Shown: in pieces, positions 25,034-32,896 of the stretch
How positions within the stretch are numbered: the first letter of the stretch is position 1
How the letters are laid out: every line of letters begins with the position of its first letter
Source of the DNA: Caulobacter sp. 602-1
Lineage (GTDB): Bacteria > Pseudomonadota > Alphaproteobacteria > Caulobacterales > Caulobacteraceae
Assembly: GCF_003931565.1 (NCBI RefSeq)
Contig: NZ_RRYI01000001.1
Span: forward strand, 434,001-498,000
Length of the DNA stretch: 64,000 nucleotides
Direction of reading: 5' to 3'
Position numbers and translations under genes: made by a program
Notes under the pieces: model-generated
Told to the model about the DNA's origin: nothing
Seen by the model: the letters and a program-made list of their open reading frames with translations, nothing else
Databases searched by the model: none

Positions 25034-25149
25034 CGGTTTCCACCGCCTCCAGGCTGCTTTTTTTCCTGCTTGGCCTCCGACTTACCGTTTCGGCGCCGCA
25101 ATGCAAGTTTCCCTTTGCGTAAGCGTAATGCGTTAGGCTGGGTATGGTT

Positions 25150-25162
25150 CAAACGGTTGTAC
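25150..25162. promoter_or_regulatory. Candidate PsrA/FadR-like operator upstream of etfB
   Basis: CAAAC-GGTT-GTAC; read on the minus strand the core ACAACCGTTTGAA matches the ccr-upstream ACAACTGTTTGAA at all but one position. The right arm is imperfect. It sits in the 206-bp spacer between etfB and the divergent small membrane-protein gene. Confidence 0.35.
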
Positions 25163-25239
25163 GATTTCCGGCGCTCCGTTGCGCGCTGGCGGCGCCTGCG
25201 CCAATTCCCTTACGTGCGGAAAGGCGGTAAGGGGCGGCC

Positions 25240-25515
25240 ATGAACAAGACTTTCACGCGCCTGAAGTACATCTTCCTGGGCCTGTTCGTGCTCCTGAGCG
25301 GCGCCGCCCTGACCTACCACGTCGTATGGGTGTGGCCGAAGGAGAAGTGCGAGCGTCAGGGGCGTCTCTGGGCTGGCAAGTGGATGAAGTGCGCCACAAG
25401 CTATTCGATCGAGACCTTGACGCGCCGCCCGCTGAACGTGCCGCCGATTAATGGCGAGGCCGCGGCGTCGGCCCCCGCGCCGGCGACCTCGCCGGCCGTT
25501 CCGGAAAAGAAGTAG
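25240..25515 (+). CDS. Small single-span membrane protein, unknown
   Basis: 91 residues. One membrane helix (about residues 9-32), then two cysteines (positions 37 and 51, in E-K-C-E-R-Q-G and M-K-C-A-T) and an Ala/Pro-rich C-terminal tail ending in P-E-K-K. The Cys pair and topology suggest a periplasmic disulfide, but no family is recognised. Start ATG preceded by a weak GGGGCGGCC. It is divergent from etfB and convergent with the adenosyltransferase gene. Confidence 0.65.
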   Translation: MNKTFTRLKYIFLGLFVLLSGAALTYHVVWVWPKEKCERQGRLWAGKWMKCATSYSIETLTRRPLNVPPINGEAAASAPAPATSPAVPEKK

Positions 25516-25518
25516 GCG

Positions 25519-26097
25519 CTACCGCGTCGCGCCGGGCTTCCACAGGACGTCGGCGCGACCCTTGTCGTTGCTCCACCGCGCCGCGACGAACAGCAGGTCC
25601 GAAAGCCGGTTCAGATACTTGATCGCCGGTTGGCCCACGATCTCGCCGTCCATCTCCGACAGCGCCACGCAGGTCCGCTCGGCCCGGCGGCAGACGGTGC
25701 GCGCCACGTGCAGGGCCGCGGCCGCCGGCGATCCCGCGGGGAGCACGAACGACGTCAAAGGCGCCATCTCGCCGTTCAGCAGGTCGATCTCGCGCTCCAG
25801 CCGTTCGACCTGGCCGTCGAGGATGCGCAGCGGCTCCCATTCCGGCTTGCCGTACTGCTCTGGCGTGGCCAGATCCGCGCCCAGGTCGAAGAGGTCGTTC
25901 TGGATCCGCTCCAGCATGGCGTCGAGCACGGGGTCGGTCGCCGTGTGCTGGCGAGCCATCCCGATCGTCGCGTTGGTCTCGTCCACCCCGCCGTAGGCTT
26001 CCACCCGCGGCGAGGCTTTGCTGACCGGCGCGCCGGTGGCCAGCCGCGTCGAGCCGCGGTCGCCCGTGCGGGTATAGATGCGATTAAGCGTGACCAT
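25519..26097 (-). CDS. PduO-type cob(I)alamin adenosyltransferase
   Basis: 192 residues. The ATP-binding N-terminal motif T-R-T-G-D-R-G-S-T-R-L follows residue 8, then Y-G-G-V-D-E-T-N-A and the C-terminal R-R-A-E-R and Y-L-N-R-L-S-D-L-L-F-V-A-A-R signatures. It makes adenosylcobalamin from cob(I)alamin and ATP, the cofactor needed by ethylmalonyl-CoA mutase and methylmalonyl-CoA mutase; ecm is 19 kb away in this window. The small twin-helix gene lies 34 bp upstream on the same strand. Confidence 0.93.
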   Translation of the reverse strand: MVTLNRIYTRTGDRGSTRLATGAPVSKASPRVEAYGGVDETNATIGMARQHTATDPVLDAMLERIQNDLFDLGADLATPEQYGKPEWEPLRILDGQVERLEREIDLLNGEMAPLTSFVLPAGSPAAAALHVARTVCRRAERTCVALSEMDGEIVGQPAIKYLNRLSDLLFVAARWSNDKGRADVLWKPGATR

Positions 26098-26131
26098 ACG
26101 TCGCGGACTCCGGTTCGGCGAAGCAGTCTAC

Positions 26132-26338
26132 CTACGCGCCGCCACGCCGCCACCAGAACGCGGCGGCGACCAGCACGATGATGGCGATGAACTGCAGCAG
26201 CACGCGCAGGCGCATCAGCTTGTTCGAATAGGAGCGGCCGAAGTCGCCGCCGCGAAACAGGGCGTAAAGCCCGGCGGCCAGGGCGATCAGGACCGCCAGC
26301 AGGGCGGCGGGAACGAGGAAGTCGAACAGGTGGCTCAT
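26132..26338 (-). CDS. Twin-transmembrane HIG1-domain small protein
   Basis: 68 residues with two helices (about 8-28 and 46-62) around a loop containing Y-S-N-K-L-M-R-L-R-V-L-L-Q-F, the arrangement and Arg/Leu-rich motif of bacterial HIG1-domain proteins. In mitochondria this family assists respiratory supercomplexes; a similar role in this alphaproteobacterium is inference. It precedes the adenosyltransferase on the same strand. Confidence 0.75.
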   Translation of the reverse strand: MSHLFDFLVPAALLAVLIALAAGLYALFRGGDFGRSYSNKLMRLRVLLQFIAIIVLVAAAFWWRRGGA

Positions 26339-26475
26339 AGCCTCGGAGAATAGGGCGTTGCGTCAAGCCGCGCCATAGAGGCTGGAGCCGTAAGGGCGTC
26401 AGGGGAACGCCTCGGAGGTCCCTCGACCCAGGGCGGCGACCGAGTTCGATGACCATCGTCCGTTGAGCTAATTCG

Positions 26476-26489
26476 CCGAACTTGTTCGG
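26476..26489. promoter_or_regulatory. Palindrome CCGAACTTGTTCGG
   Basis: Perfect inverted repeat of six bases around TT, 226 bp before the first gene of a TetR-encoding operon. Size and symmetry suit an operator for TetR or another dimeric regulator. Confidence 0.35.
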
Positions 26490-26635
26490 TGAGTGAATTT
26501 GTCGCAGTGACCCCTTGAGAGCGCTCCCATATCTATGGCACGCGCCATTGTTCGGCGATTCGAGTTCTATTTTGCGGTTGCAATGGCCTCCCCCTGGCGT
26601 TATTGCGCCCGCTTCCTATTTTTCAGTGTGCGTTC

Positions 26636-26651
26636 GTTGAACATGATCAAC
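26636..26651. promoter_or_regulatory. Palindrome GTTGAACATGATCAAC
   Basis: Inverted repeat GTTGA-x-CATG-x-TCAAC, 64 bp upstream of the 76-residue protein gene that is translationally coupled to a TetR regulator. Position fits autoregulation; not the same sequence as the palindrome at 26476. Confidence 0.4.
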
Positions 26652-26714
26652 CTCCCCCACCGCGGATCGTTCAACGCCTTTCACTCACCCCAGCGGGGGT
26701 AGGAGTTACCTGCA

Positions 26715-26945
26715 ATGGCCCAGAGCGCTCTGCTCTCGACCAACGCTGAGCTCTCCGCGTCCGATCGCGAAGAAGCCATGGCCGAAGTCCGCCAGCTGAT
26801 CACCGACCTGCGCGACGCCGCGCAGGATGGCCGTCAGTTGGCCCGCCGCTACGCCGACGTCCTTCAGAATGTCGTCGATGAGTACTGCATTGAATTCGAG
26901 AAACGCGCTGAAGCCGCTCTCGCCCGCCTGGAGGCCGCCGCATGA
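26715..26945 (+). CDS. Small helical protein coupled to TetR gene, unknown
   Basis: 76 residues, strongly charged and predicted almost wholly alpha-helical, with E-E-A-M-A-E-V-R-Q-L-I-T-D-L-R and a second amphipathic segment ending in Ala/Glu. One cysteine, no membrane span. The stop overlaps the TetR start (ATGA), so it belongs to the same operon. It could be a partner or modulator of the regulator, but no family is recognised. Confidence 0.7.
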   Translation: MAQSALLSTNAELSASDREEAMAEVRQLITDLRDAAQDGRQLARRYADVLQNVVDEYCIEFEKRAEAALARLEAAA

Positions 26946-27589
26946 GCTTTGTGTCCGTCAATATCGAGTCCGCCACCGATTCCCCGGTGAAGCTGACCCG
27001 CCGGGCCCTGGCCAAGCAGCGCACTCGTGAACGCGTCCTGGCCGCCGCCCGCAGCCTGTTCAGCGAGCGCGGCTACGAAGGCGCCACCATCCGGGATATC
27101 GCCCAGGCCGCCGGCATGTCGACCGGCGCCGTGTTCGCCAGCTTCGCCGACAAGTCGGAGCTGTTCGAAGAGATCCTGACCGCCGACTACGAGGTCATCT
27201 ACGCCCAGATGACCCAGGCCTCGCGCAACGCCAAGACCGTCGACGAAGCCCTGCTGGGCCTGTTCGGCGTCGCTTACGGCTTCCACGTCGAGCAACTGCC
27301 GCTGCTGCGCGCCAGCATCGCGGTGTCCTGGACCCGGTCGGAAGCCGCCGAGCGTCGCGCGCGCGGCGACATCAAGCACCTGTTCCTTCTGATCGCCGAC
27401 GCCCTGCAACGGGCCATCGATCAGGGCCAGTTGAAGAAAGATATTGACGTCAAGCTCTTGGCTGAAATGAGCTGGGACGTGTATGTCGCCAACTATCGCC
27501 GCGCCGTCTACGACGGTTGGTCGGTGGAAGCTCTGCTGGCGCGGCTTTCGGATCAGCTGAAGGTCATCTTCGCGGGCGCTCGCGCCTGA
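26942..27589 (+). CDS. TetR-family transcriptional regulator
   Basis: 215 residues. After a polar lead of about 25 residues the TetR HTH is evident: R-E-R-V-L-A-A-A-R-S-L-F-S-E-R-G-Y-E-G-A-T-I-R-D-I-A and M-S-T-G-A-V-F-A-S-F-A-D-K. The ligand domain is unassigned. Second gene of a two-gene unit starting at 26715; a terminator follows the stop by 12 bases. It shares its domain layout with the next TetR gene downstream. Confidence 0.92.
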   Translation: MSFVSVNIESATDSPVKLTRRALAKQRTRERVLAAARSLFSERGYEGATIRDIAQAAGMSTGAVFASFADKSELFEEILTADYEVIYAQMTQASRNAKTVDEALLGLFGVAYGFHVEQLPLLRASIAVSWTRSEAAERRARGDIKHLFLLIADALQRAIDQGQLKKDIDVKLLAEMSWDVYVANYRRAVYDGWSVEALLARLSDQLKVIFAGARA

Positions 27590-27601
27590 CGAACGAAACT
27601 G

Positions 27602-27635
27602 GGCGCTCTGTTCGGGGGAACGGAGCGCCTTTGTT
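27602..27635 (+). terminator. Intrinsic terminator after TetR gene
   Basis: A 12-bp stem with one wobble pair, GGCGCTCTGTTC/GAACGGAGCGCC, around a GGGG loop, followed by TTTGTT. Confidence 0.8.
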
Positions 27636-27668
27636 ACAACGACGCTAGCGTGTTCGAGGGGGACGTGC

Positions 27669-28277
27669 GTGGGCGTAAGAACTGATCAGAAGGCGGCGAC
27701 TCGGGAACGAGTGCTCGAAGCCGCCAGGGACCTCTTCAACGAGGTCGGCTACGACGAGACGACCATCCGCGCGATCGCCGAGCGCGCGGGGGTTTCCGTC
27801 GGTAGCGTGTTCACGACCTTCGCCTCCAAGGCGGAGGTGTTGAGCCACGTGATGAACCACCGGTTGGCCGAGCTCTACGCCGAGCTCGACCGCGTGGCGC
27901 CGCTCCTGCGCGGCGGCACCGCTGACAAGCTGTGCTCGATCTTCGCCATCCACTACGAGTTCGAGACCCGGCGAGTGAAGCTGTTCCTGGCTCACATCGC
28001 CGCCTCATACAATCCGAACAACGATCCGGGCGTTACGCCCTATGGCCGCAATCCGCGTCTGTCCCAGATGCTGCTCGACGTCCTGGAAGAGGGCGTGCGC
28101 AAGGGCGAGGTGCGGGGCGACCTGGATTTGCGCCTGATCATCGACACCCTGAAGGCCTCGTACGCCTGGAATTACCGCATGGCCGCCGCGGCTGGCGGGA
28201 ACATGCCGGCGGCCGAGATGTCGGCGGTCATGGACAAGCAGATCGCGGTGATCGCCGAGGGGTGGAAGCCACGGTAA
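27669..28277 (+). CDS. TetR-family transcriptional regulator
   Basis: 202 residues from a GTG start with GAGGGGGA upstream. HTH: R-E-R-V-L-E-A-A-R-D-L-F-N-E-V-G-Y-D-E-T-T-I-R and V-S-V-G-S-V-F-T-T-F-A-S-K. Similar N-terminal part to the preceding TetR protein but a distinct ligand domain. It has its own leader between a terminator and the GTG. Target genes unknown; candidates are the AAAC-N4-GTTT sites before acyl-CoA genes in this window, since fatty-acid-responsive TetR proteins bind such sites. Confidence 0.9.
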   Translation: MGVRTDQKAATRERVLEAARDLFNEVGYDETTIRAIAERAGVSVGSVFTTFASKAEVLSHVMNHRLAELYAELDRVAPLLRGGTADKLCSIFAIHYEFETRRVKLFLAHIAASYNPNNDPGVTPYGRNPRLSQMLLDVLEEGVRKGEVRGDLDLRLIIDTLKASYAWNYRMAAAAGGNMPAAEMSAVMDKQIAVIAEGWKPR

Positions 28278-28356
28278 CGGGCGCTTTTTTGATTTAGATC
28301 ATCCGGAACAGGGCGTCCGTCTGGGAATTGTTAACGCGCCACCCAGGAGCGTCGGC

Positions 28357-28737
28357 ATGCGTGTCCCGATCTCGTCCGCCGTCTCTTTCGCCCTTCCGCT
28401 GATGGTCGCGGTTCTGGCCGCGACGCCGTCCCTGGCTTGTTCGGCGCGGGCGGCGGCGGGAGACATCATCGCCGGACCGGTGCTCGAGGTTCCCGCCGCC
28501 AGCGTGATTTGCGTGGCCCTGGGCCCCAAGCCCTCGGACTGGGTGCGGGTGCGCCTGGATGGAGGCGCATCGGGCGCTTCGATCGACCGCAAAGTCCTGA
28601 TGGCCGCCGCCTTCGCTCGGCGGGTGGAGTGCGTTTTGGACGCCGACGGCCGGGGCCAATGCCGCCTGGAGGGCGCCGACGTCGTGAGCCTGGCCCAGAC
28701 GCCGACCGTTCAGCAAGCCGCGCTTAGCTGGCGCTGA
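28357..28737 (+). CDS. Secreted small protein, unknown function
   Basis: 126 residues. A Sec signal peptide with a hydrophobic core F-A-L-P-L-M-V-A-V-L-A-A and a likely cut near Ala-Cys at 27-28; the -3 residue is Ser, so the lipobox is not canonical. The mature part has two further Cys pairs (V-I-C-V, V-E-C-V, Q-C-R). ATG with AGGAG eight bases upstream. Convergent with the TonB receptor gene. No family recognised. Confidence 0.65.
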   Translation: MRVPISSAVSFALPLMVAVLAATPSLACSARAAAGDIIAGPVLEVPAASVICVALGPKPSDWVRVRLDGGASGASIDRKVLMAAAFARRVECVLDADGRGQCRLEGADVVSLAQTPTVQQAALSWR

Positions 28738-28749
28738 GCACCCCTTTCC

Positions 28750-30939
28750 CTACTGTGGTCCCGCCCCCGGGTTCTGGAACTCGAAGCCGGGATCCTTGCG
28801 GCCCTTGCCCGTCCCGAAAGTCCAGGCCAGCGTGATGCGAATGTTGCGGGCGTCGGGGTCGCGGACCACCAGGCTCTTCAGCGCGGGCGTATCGATCACC
28901 TGCTTGTCTCGGTAGAGGCCGAGGGCGTCCTGGACGGAGACCAGCAGGGACAACTGCTCGCTGATCTTGCGGCGATAGCCGAGGTCGATCCCCGCGAAGG
29001 GCAGGGCGTAGCCTTGCGGCGTCAGGCGCTTTCCGACCAGGAAGCCGTTGACCTGCAGCAGGTCCTTGGGCGTGGCCTGCCAGCTCAGGCTGGCGCGGCC
29101 CTGGGCCGTCGTGCCGTTGCGCTTGTCGGTGAAGCCCAGGTTCGAGCCGTCCAGCTGCGCCCAGAACAGGGTGCTGCTGAGATTATAGGTCAGCTTGGGG
29201 GTCAGCTTGCCGTTCAGGACCAGCTCCAGGCCGCCGTTGCGGGTCTGGGCGACATTGGCCTTGGTGGTGACGAAGACGCCGCCGCCCCGGTCGGTGACCA
29301 CGTCGGTGACCACCTTGTCGTTCTCGCGATAGAATAGAGTGGCGAGGGCCATCATCGGCGCCTTGCGGTACTGCCAGCCCAGCTCGAACGAGTGGGTCTG
29401 CTGGGGCTTCAGGTTCGGGTTGCCGATCCGGTAGTTCAGCGGGTCCACCAGGAACGGCACGGGATTGAGGTCGAACGGACCGGGGCGTTGCAGCCGCTCG
29501 CTGTAGCTGGCGGTCAGCTTCTGCCGGTCGTTCAGCTTGTACGACAGGTGCAGGCTGGGCATCAGCTTGGTCGTGTCGTTGTCGTCCTTGCGGCCGCTCG
29601 AGGTCAGGTCCAGCTTCGACTGCTCGTAGCGCAGGCCGGCCAGCATCGTCAGCGCGCCCAGCGGGCGCTCGTAGGTGACATAGGCTTGGCTCAGCCGCTG
29701 CTCGTAGAAGAACGTGTTGGTCAGGCCGGGGTCGGCGGCGAGGCCGCTCAGCGAACCGCCGCGCAGGCCCACATTCTCATAGACATTGTCGTCGAACTGC
29801 AGGTCGAAGCCCAGCTTGAGGGTCTGGCCCGGACCCATCGGCCGGACATAGTCGCCCTTGAGATCGGTCTGGCGGGTGTCGTAGCCAAACCGCTGCTGGT
29901 CGTAGGCGCTGGAGGCGCTTGGCGCCGTCGCCAGGGTGTGGCCGGTGCGGGTGCGGTTGTCGTCGGTGACGTCGTAGCTGAGCCTCAGCGACAGCTCGTG
30001 GCCGTCGCCGTCGAACTTGCGGCGCAGGCTGCCGACGATCGCGCCGTTGTCGCGGCGCTGGCGGAGCGTCAGGTCGCGCCGATAGGCCTGGATGAGCGCG
30101 CCAGTGGCGTCCTTGCGCGTGGTGTCGGCCGCGCTGTCTAGCGCCAGGTTGAAGCGCGACAGCCGCGCTTCGCCGCCGATCCGCAGCTTGTCGGAGACGT
30201 CGTAGTCGACCGTGGCCTGGCTGGTGACGCCATCGATGTCGAAGTCGGTGGCTCCTTGGGTTTCGCTGTCGAGATTGGCCTGCTGGCGGCGCTCGTAATC
30301 GACCTGGTCGAAGACGTCGCGGCGATAGTTGATGTCGCCGGCGGCCGACAGCTTGCCGCTGTTGTAGCCGATATTGCCCGACAGGCCGCTTCGGCCATGG
30401 TCGCCGCCGGTCAGGCGGATCGAACTGGTGCGGCCCGCGCCCTTGGCCTTCTTGGTGATCAGGTTGATGACTCCGCCCGTGCCGTCGGCGCGGAACTCGG
30501 CCGAGGGGTTGGTGATCACCTCGACGCGGTCGATGCGCTCGGCCGGCATCTGCTGCAGCGCCTGGCCTCGGCCATCGCCCTGGAACAGGCCCGAAGGCTT
30601 GCCGTCGATCAGGATGGTGACGTTGGGATCGCCGCGCATGCTGACATTGCCCTGCACGTCGACCTCGACGGACGGGACGTTGCGCAGGGCGTCGGCGATG
30701 CCCCCAGACTGCGCCGCCAGATCGCCTGAGACGCTGTAGCTGCGGCGATCGATCGAGGTGCGCACCGCCGGGGCGTCGGCGGTGATGGTCACGGCGCTGA
30801 CGCCATTGCCGCCCTCGGCGGGCCTGGCGGCGGGGGTCTTCGTCTCCGTCGACGCCTGGGAGGCGGGAGGCTGCGGGACGGATGACGTCGCCGCGGCGGC
30901 TTGAGCGGCGAACGCGATCCAGGCGGTACCGATTGGCAC
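28750..30939 (-). CDS. TonB-dependent outer-membrane receptor
   Basis: 729 residues. A short signal-like N-terminus is followed by a Pro/Ala-rich stretch, a plug domain (V-R-T-S-I-D-R-R-S-Y-S-V, A-L-R-N-V-P-S-V-E-V, I-L-I-D-G-K-P-S-G-L, R-I-D-R-V-E-V-I-T-N-P-S-A) and a long beta-barrel of the OMP_b-brl_3 type ending in an aromatic-poor tail. It is divergent from a BlaI-type repressor gene and two operator-like palindromes lie 51-84 bp upstream of its GTG start. Substrate unknown. The start is the only one compatible with a short signal sequence. Confidence 0.9.
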   Translation of the reverse strand: MPIGTAWIAFAAQAAAATSSVPQPPASQASTETKTPAARPAEGGNGVSAVTITADAPAVRTSIDRRSYSVSGDLAAQSGGIADALRNVPSVEVDVQGNVSMRGDPNVTILIDGKPSGLFQGDGRGQALQQMPAERIDRVEVITNPSAEFRADGTGGVINLITKKAKGAGRTSSIRLTGGDHGRSGLSGNIGYNSGKLSAAGDINYRRDVFDQVDYERRQQANLDSETQGATDFDIDGVTSQATVDYDVSDKLRIGGEARLSRFNLALDSAADTTRKDATGALIQAYRRDLTLRQRRDNGAIVGSLRRKFDGDGHELSLRLSYDVTDDNRTRTGHTLATAPSASSAYDQQRFGYDTRQTDLKGDYVRPMGPGQTLKLGFDLQFDDNVYENVGLRGGSLSGLAADPGLTNTFFYEQRLSQAYVTYERPLGALTMLAGLRYEQSKLDLTSSGRKDDNDTTKLMPSLHLSYKLNDRQKLTASYSERLQRPGPFDLNPVPFLVDPLNYRIGNPNLKPQQTHSFELGWQYRKAPMMALATLFYRENDKVVTDVVTDRGGGVFVTTKANVAQTRNGGLELVLNGKLTPKLTYNLSSTLFWAQLDGSNLGFTDKRNGTTAQGRASLSWQATPKDLLQVNGFLVGKRLTPQGYALPFAGIDLGYRRKISEQLSLLVSVQDALGLYRDKQVIDTPALKSLVVRDPDARNIRITLAWTFGTGKGRKDPGFEFQNPGAGPQ

Positions 30940-30989
30940 TTGAAAATTCCCCTCTAGGTGGCTGGCGTCGGTGACGAACTGAGCTAGGA

Positions 30990-31022
30990 TACAGCTGTAT
31001 TCTCAATTGGAATACAAATGTA
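30990..31022. promoter_or_regulatory. Two BlaI/MecI-type operators
   Basis: TACAGCTGTA at 30990-30999 and TACAAATGTA at 31013-31022, centres 23 bp apart. Both match the TACA-N2-TGTA core of BlaI/MecI/CopY operators. They fill the 105-bp spacer between the TonB receptor gene and the BlaI-type gene, so one repressor can control both directions. Confidence 0.8.
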
Positions 31023-31044
31023 CTTTCGGTAATGGAGTGGGCGC

Positions 31045-31413
31045 ATGCGGATTTCGGGCGCCGAGAGCCAGGTCATGGAAGCGCTGTGGCGCTGTGGCCC
31101 CCTGACGCCCGAAGGCGTGGTCGCCGAGGTCGGCGTGGCCCACGATTGGGCGCCCGGCACGGTGAAGACCCTGATCACCCGGCTCCTGAAGAAGGGCGCG
31201 ATCGCAGGCGCTCGCGAGGCGGGCGGCTATCTCTATCGGCCGCTGGTGTCGCGCGACGACTACGTGCAGTCCGAGAGCCAGAACCTGGTCGACCGCCTTT
31301 TCGGCGGCGAGGTAGCGCCCTTGGTCGCGCACTTCGCACAGCACCGGGCGCTCACGGCTAAGGACGTCAAGCTGCTCAAGGACCTGATCGCGGACATCGA
31401 GGACGATGGCTGA
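31045..31413 (+). CDS. BlaI/MecI/CopY-family repressor
   Basis: 122 residues. Winged helix starting M-R-I-S-G-A-E-S-Q-V-M-E-A-L-W, with the recognition helix G-T-V-K-T-L-I-T-R-L-L-K-K-G and a C-terminal dimerisation helix, the typical BlaI layout. It represses from paired TACA/TGTA operators found just upstream, and overlaps the BlaR1-like gene by eight bases. In classical systems the sensor protease inactivates it on ligand binding. Confidence 0.93.
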   Translation: MRISGAESQVMEALWRCGPLTPEGVVAEVGVAHDWAPGTVKTLITRLLKKGAIAGAREAGGYLYRPLVSRDDYVQSESQNLVDRLFGGEVAPLVAHFAQHRALTAKDVKLLKDLIADIEDDG

Positions 31414-32896
31414 ACTCTTCTCGGACCTGCTGGACCTGAACCTCGCCATGGCCGTCGCGGTCGCGGCGGTGATGGCCCTGCGGCTGCCGGCGCGGCGGCT
31501 GTTCGGAGCCCGGGTGGCCTATGGTCTGTGGAGCCTGCCGCTGCTGGCCGCGCTGGCCATGCTGCTCCCCGCGCGGGTGCTGACGATCCGGGTTCCGGCG
31601 GCGTCGGTCGAGGCGGGGCAGGCCTCGGTTGTGTCCGGGACGACCCTGGCCAATGCCCCGGTCGATATCCGGCCTTATCTGGCCGGTCTGTGGCTGCTGG
31701 GCGTGGTCGCGAGCCTGGCCTGGCTGGCCTGGAACCAGCTCCAGTTCGCCCGCGCGGCGAAGGCGGGAAAGGCTGGGCCGGCGGTGATCGGCGTGCTGCG
31801 GCCGCGGGTGGTGGTCCCCGACGACTTCGAAGGCCGCTACACGCCGCGCGAGCGCGAGGTGGTGCTGGCCCACGAGCACGCTCACCTCCAGCGCCGCGAT
31901 CCGCCGGTCAACGCGCTGATGGCGCTGGCGACCTGCGTCAACTGGTTCAACCCGGCGGTCCATGTGATGAGCCGCTGGCTGCGTATAGACCAGGAACTGG
32001 CCTGCGACGCCGGCGTGGTCGCCGCCTATCCGAAGGCGCGCCGCGCCTATGCCGAGGCGATGCTGAAGACCCAGCTGGCCACGCGGCCGCTGCCGCTGGG
32101 CTGTCACTGGGCGGCTCATCCCCTGGCCCAGCGCGTGCGGTTGTTGTCGCGCCCGACGCCCAGCCGCTTCCGCCGCCTGGCCGGCCTCTGCTGCATCGCC
32201 GTGCTGGGGCTGGGCGGCGCCTCGGCCGTCTGGGTCTCGCGGCCGCCGGACGTGGTGATGGCCCTCGACCCGCCGCGCTTGGTCGAGACGCCGCCGGCGC
32301 GAGCGCCGCGTCCGCCCAGCGCTCCAGCCGCGCCGCCCGCGCCCAAGGCCGCGCCGCATCGCGCCCTCACGGCGCCCGCCCCCGTCGTCGTCACCGAGCC
32401 GATCCTGGCGCCCGTGCCCGAGCCGCCGCCGGTCGCGATCGAGCCGCCGATGCAGATGCACCGTGCACGGATCATTCACGCCGTGGCCGACCGTTCACAG
32501 GTCCAGCCCGGCTCGGCGGTGCGGGTGGTGGCCAGCGGCGTCGCGCCCGACGGCGCTCACCTGTGGGCCGACTTCACCGCCTTCGGCTCGCAGCGGCTCT
32601 ATCGCAAGGGGGCCTATGAGCGGGGCGGCAGCCGCTATTCGCTGTTCACCAGCGTCGTCCAGCAGGGCGAGCGCCTGCTGGTCACGGTCAGCCTGGGCCG
32701 GGGCTTCCGGCCCGACCAGACCGGCTCGATCGATCTCCTGCCCAACCACACCGGCGTGGTGCGTTTGCCGACCGGCCAGGATATCGTCGTGTCCACCAGC
32801 GTCCGCGCCGAGACCCCGGACGAGATCGAGGAAGGCCACCAGCTGACGGCCTACCAGGCGATGTTCGAAGGAATGCGGCGCCCTGAACGGGGTTAG
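31406..32896 (+). CDS. M56 (BlaR1-like) membrane metallopeptidase
   Basis: 496 residues. About four membrane spans, with the zinc motif H-E-H-A-H at residues 156-160 and a downstream E-L-A-C-D-A-G glutamate ligand region. After the last helix (about 265-280) there is a Pro/Ala-rich stretch of about 60 residues and a final about 130-residue domain that is not the penicillin-binding sensor of BlaR1. That terminal domain has no recognised family; it may sense another periplasmic ligand. Overlaps the BlaI-type gene by eight bases and shares TTAG with the convergent serine hydrolase gene. Confidence 0.88.
   Translation: MAELFSDLLDLNLAMAVAVAAVMALRLPARRLFGARVAYGLWSLPLLAALAMLLPARVLTIRVPAASVEAGQASVVSGTTLANAPVDIRPYLAGLWLLGVVASLAWLAWNQLQFARAAKAGKAGPAVIGVLRPRVVVPDDFEGRYTPREREVVLAHEHAHLQRRDPPVNALMALATCVNWFNPAVHVMSRWLRIDQELACDAGVVAAYPKARRAYAEAMLKTQLATRPLPLGCHWAAHPLAQRVRLLSRPTPSRFRRLAGLCCIAVLGLGGASAVWVSRPPDVVMALDPPRLVETPPARAPRPPSAPAAPPAPKAAPHRALTAPAPVVVTEPILAPVPEPPPVAIEPPMQMHRARIIHAVADRSQVQPGSAVRVVASGVAPDGAHLWADFTAFGSQRLYRKGAYERGGSRYSLFTSVVQQGERLLVTVSLGRGFRPDQTGSIDLLPNHTGVVRLPTGQDIVVSTSVRAETPDEIEEGHQLTAYQAMFEGMRRPERG

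Larger units (their letters stand above)
26339..26714. other. 376-bp intergenic region with two palindromes
   Basis: No coding sequence is supported here. It separates the HIG1-type gene from the small helical protein/TetR operon and is less GC-rich towards its right half. It holds the two inverted repeats listed separately and a good SD (GGAG, 26703) for the gene at 26715. No hairpin followed by T was seen. Confidence 0.6.
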
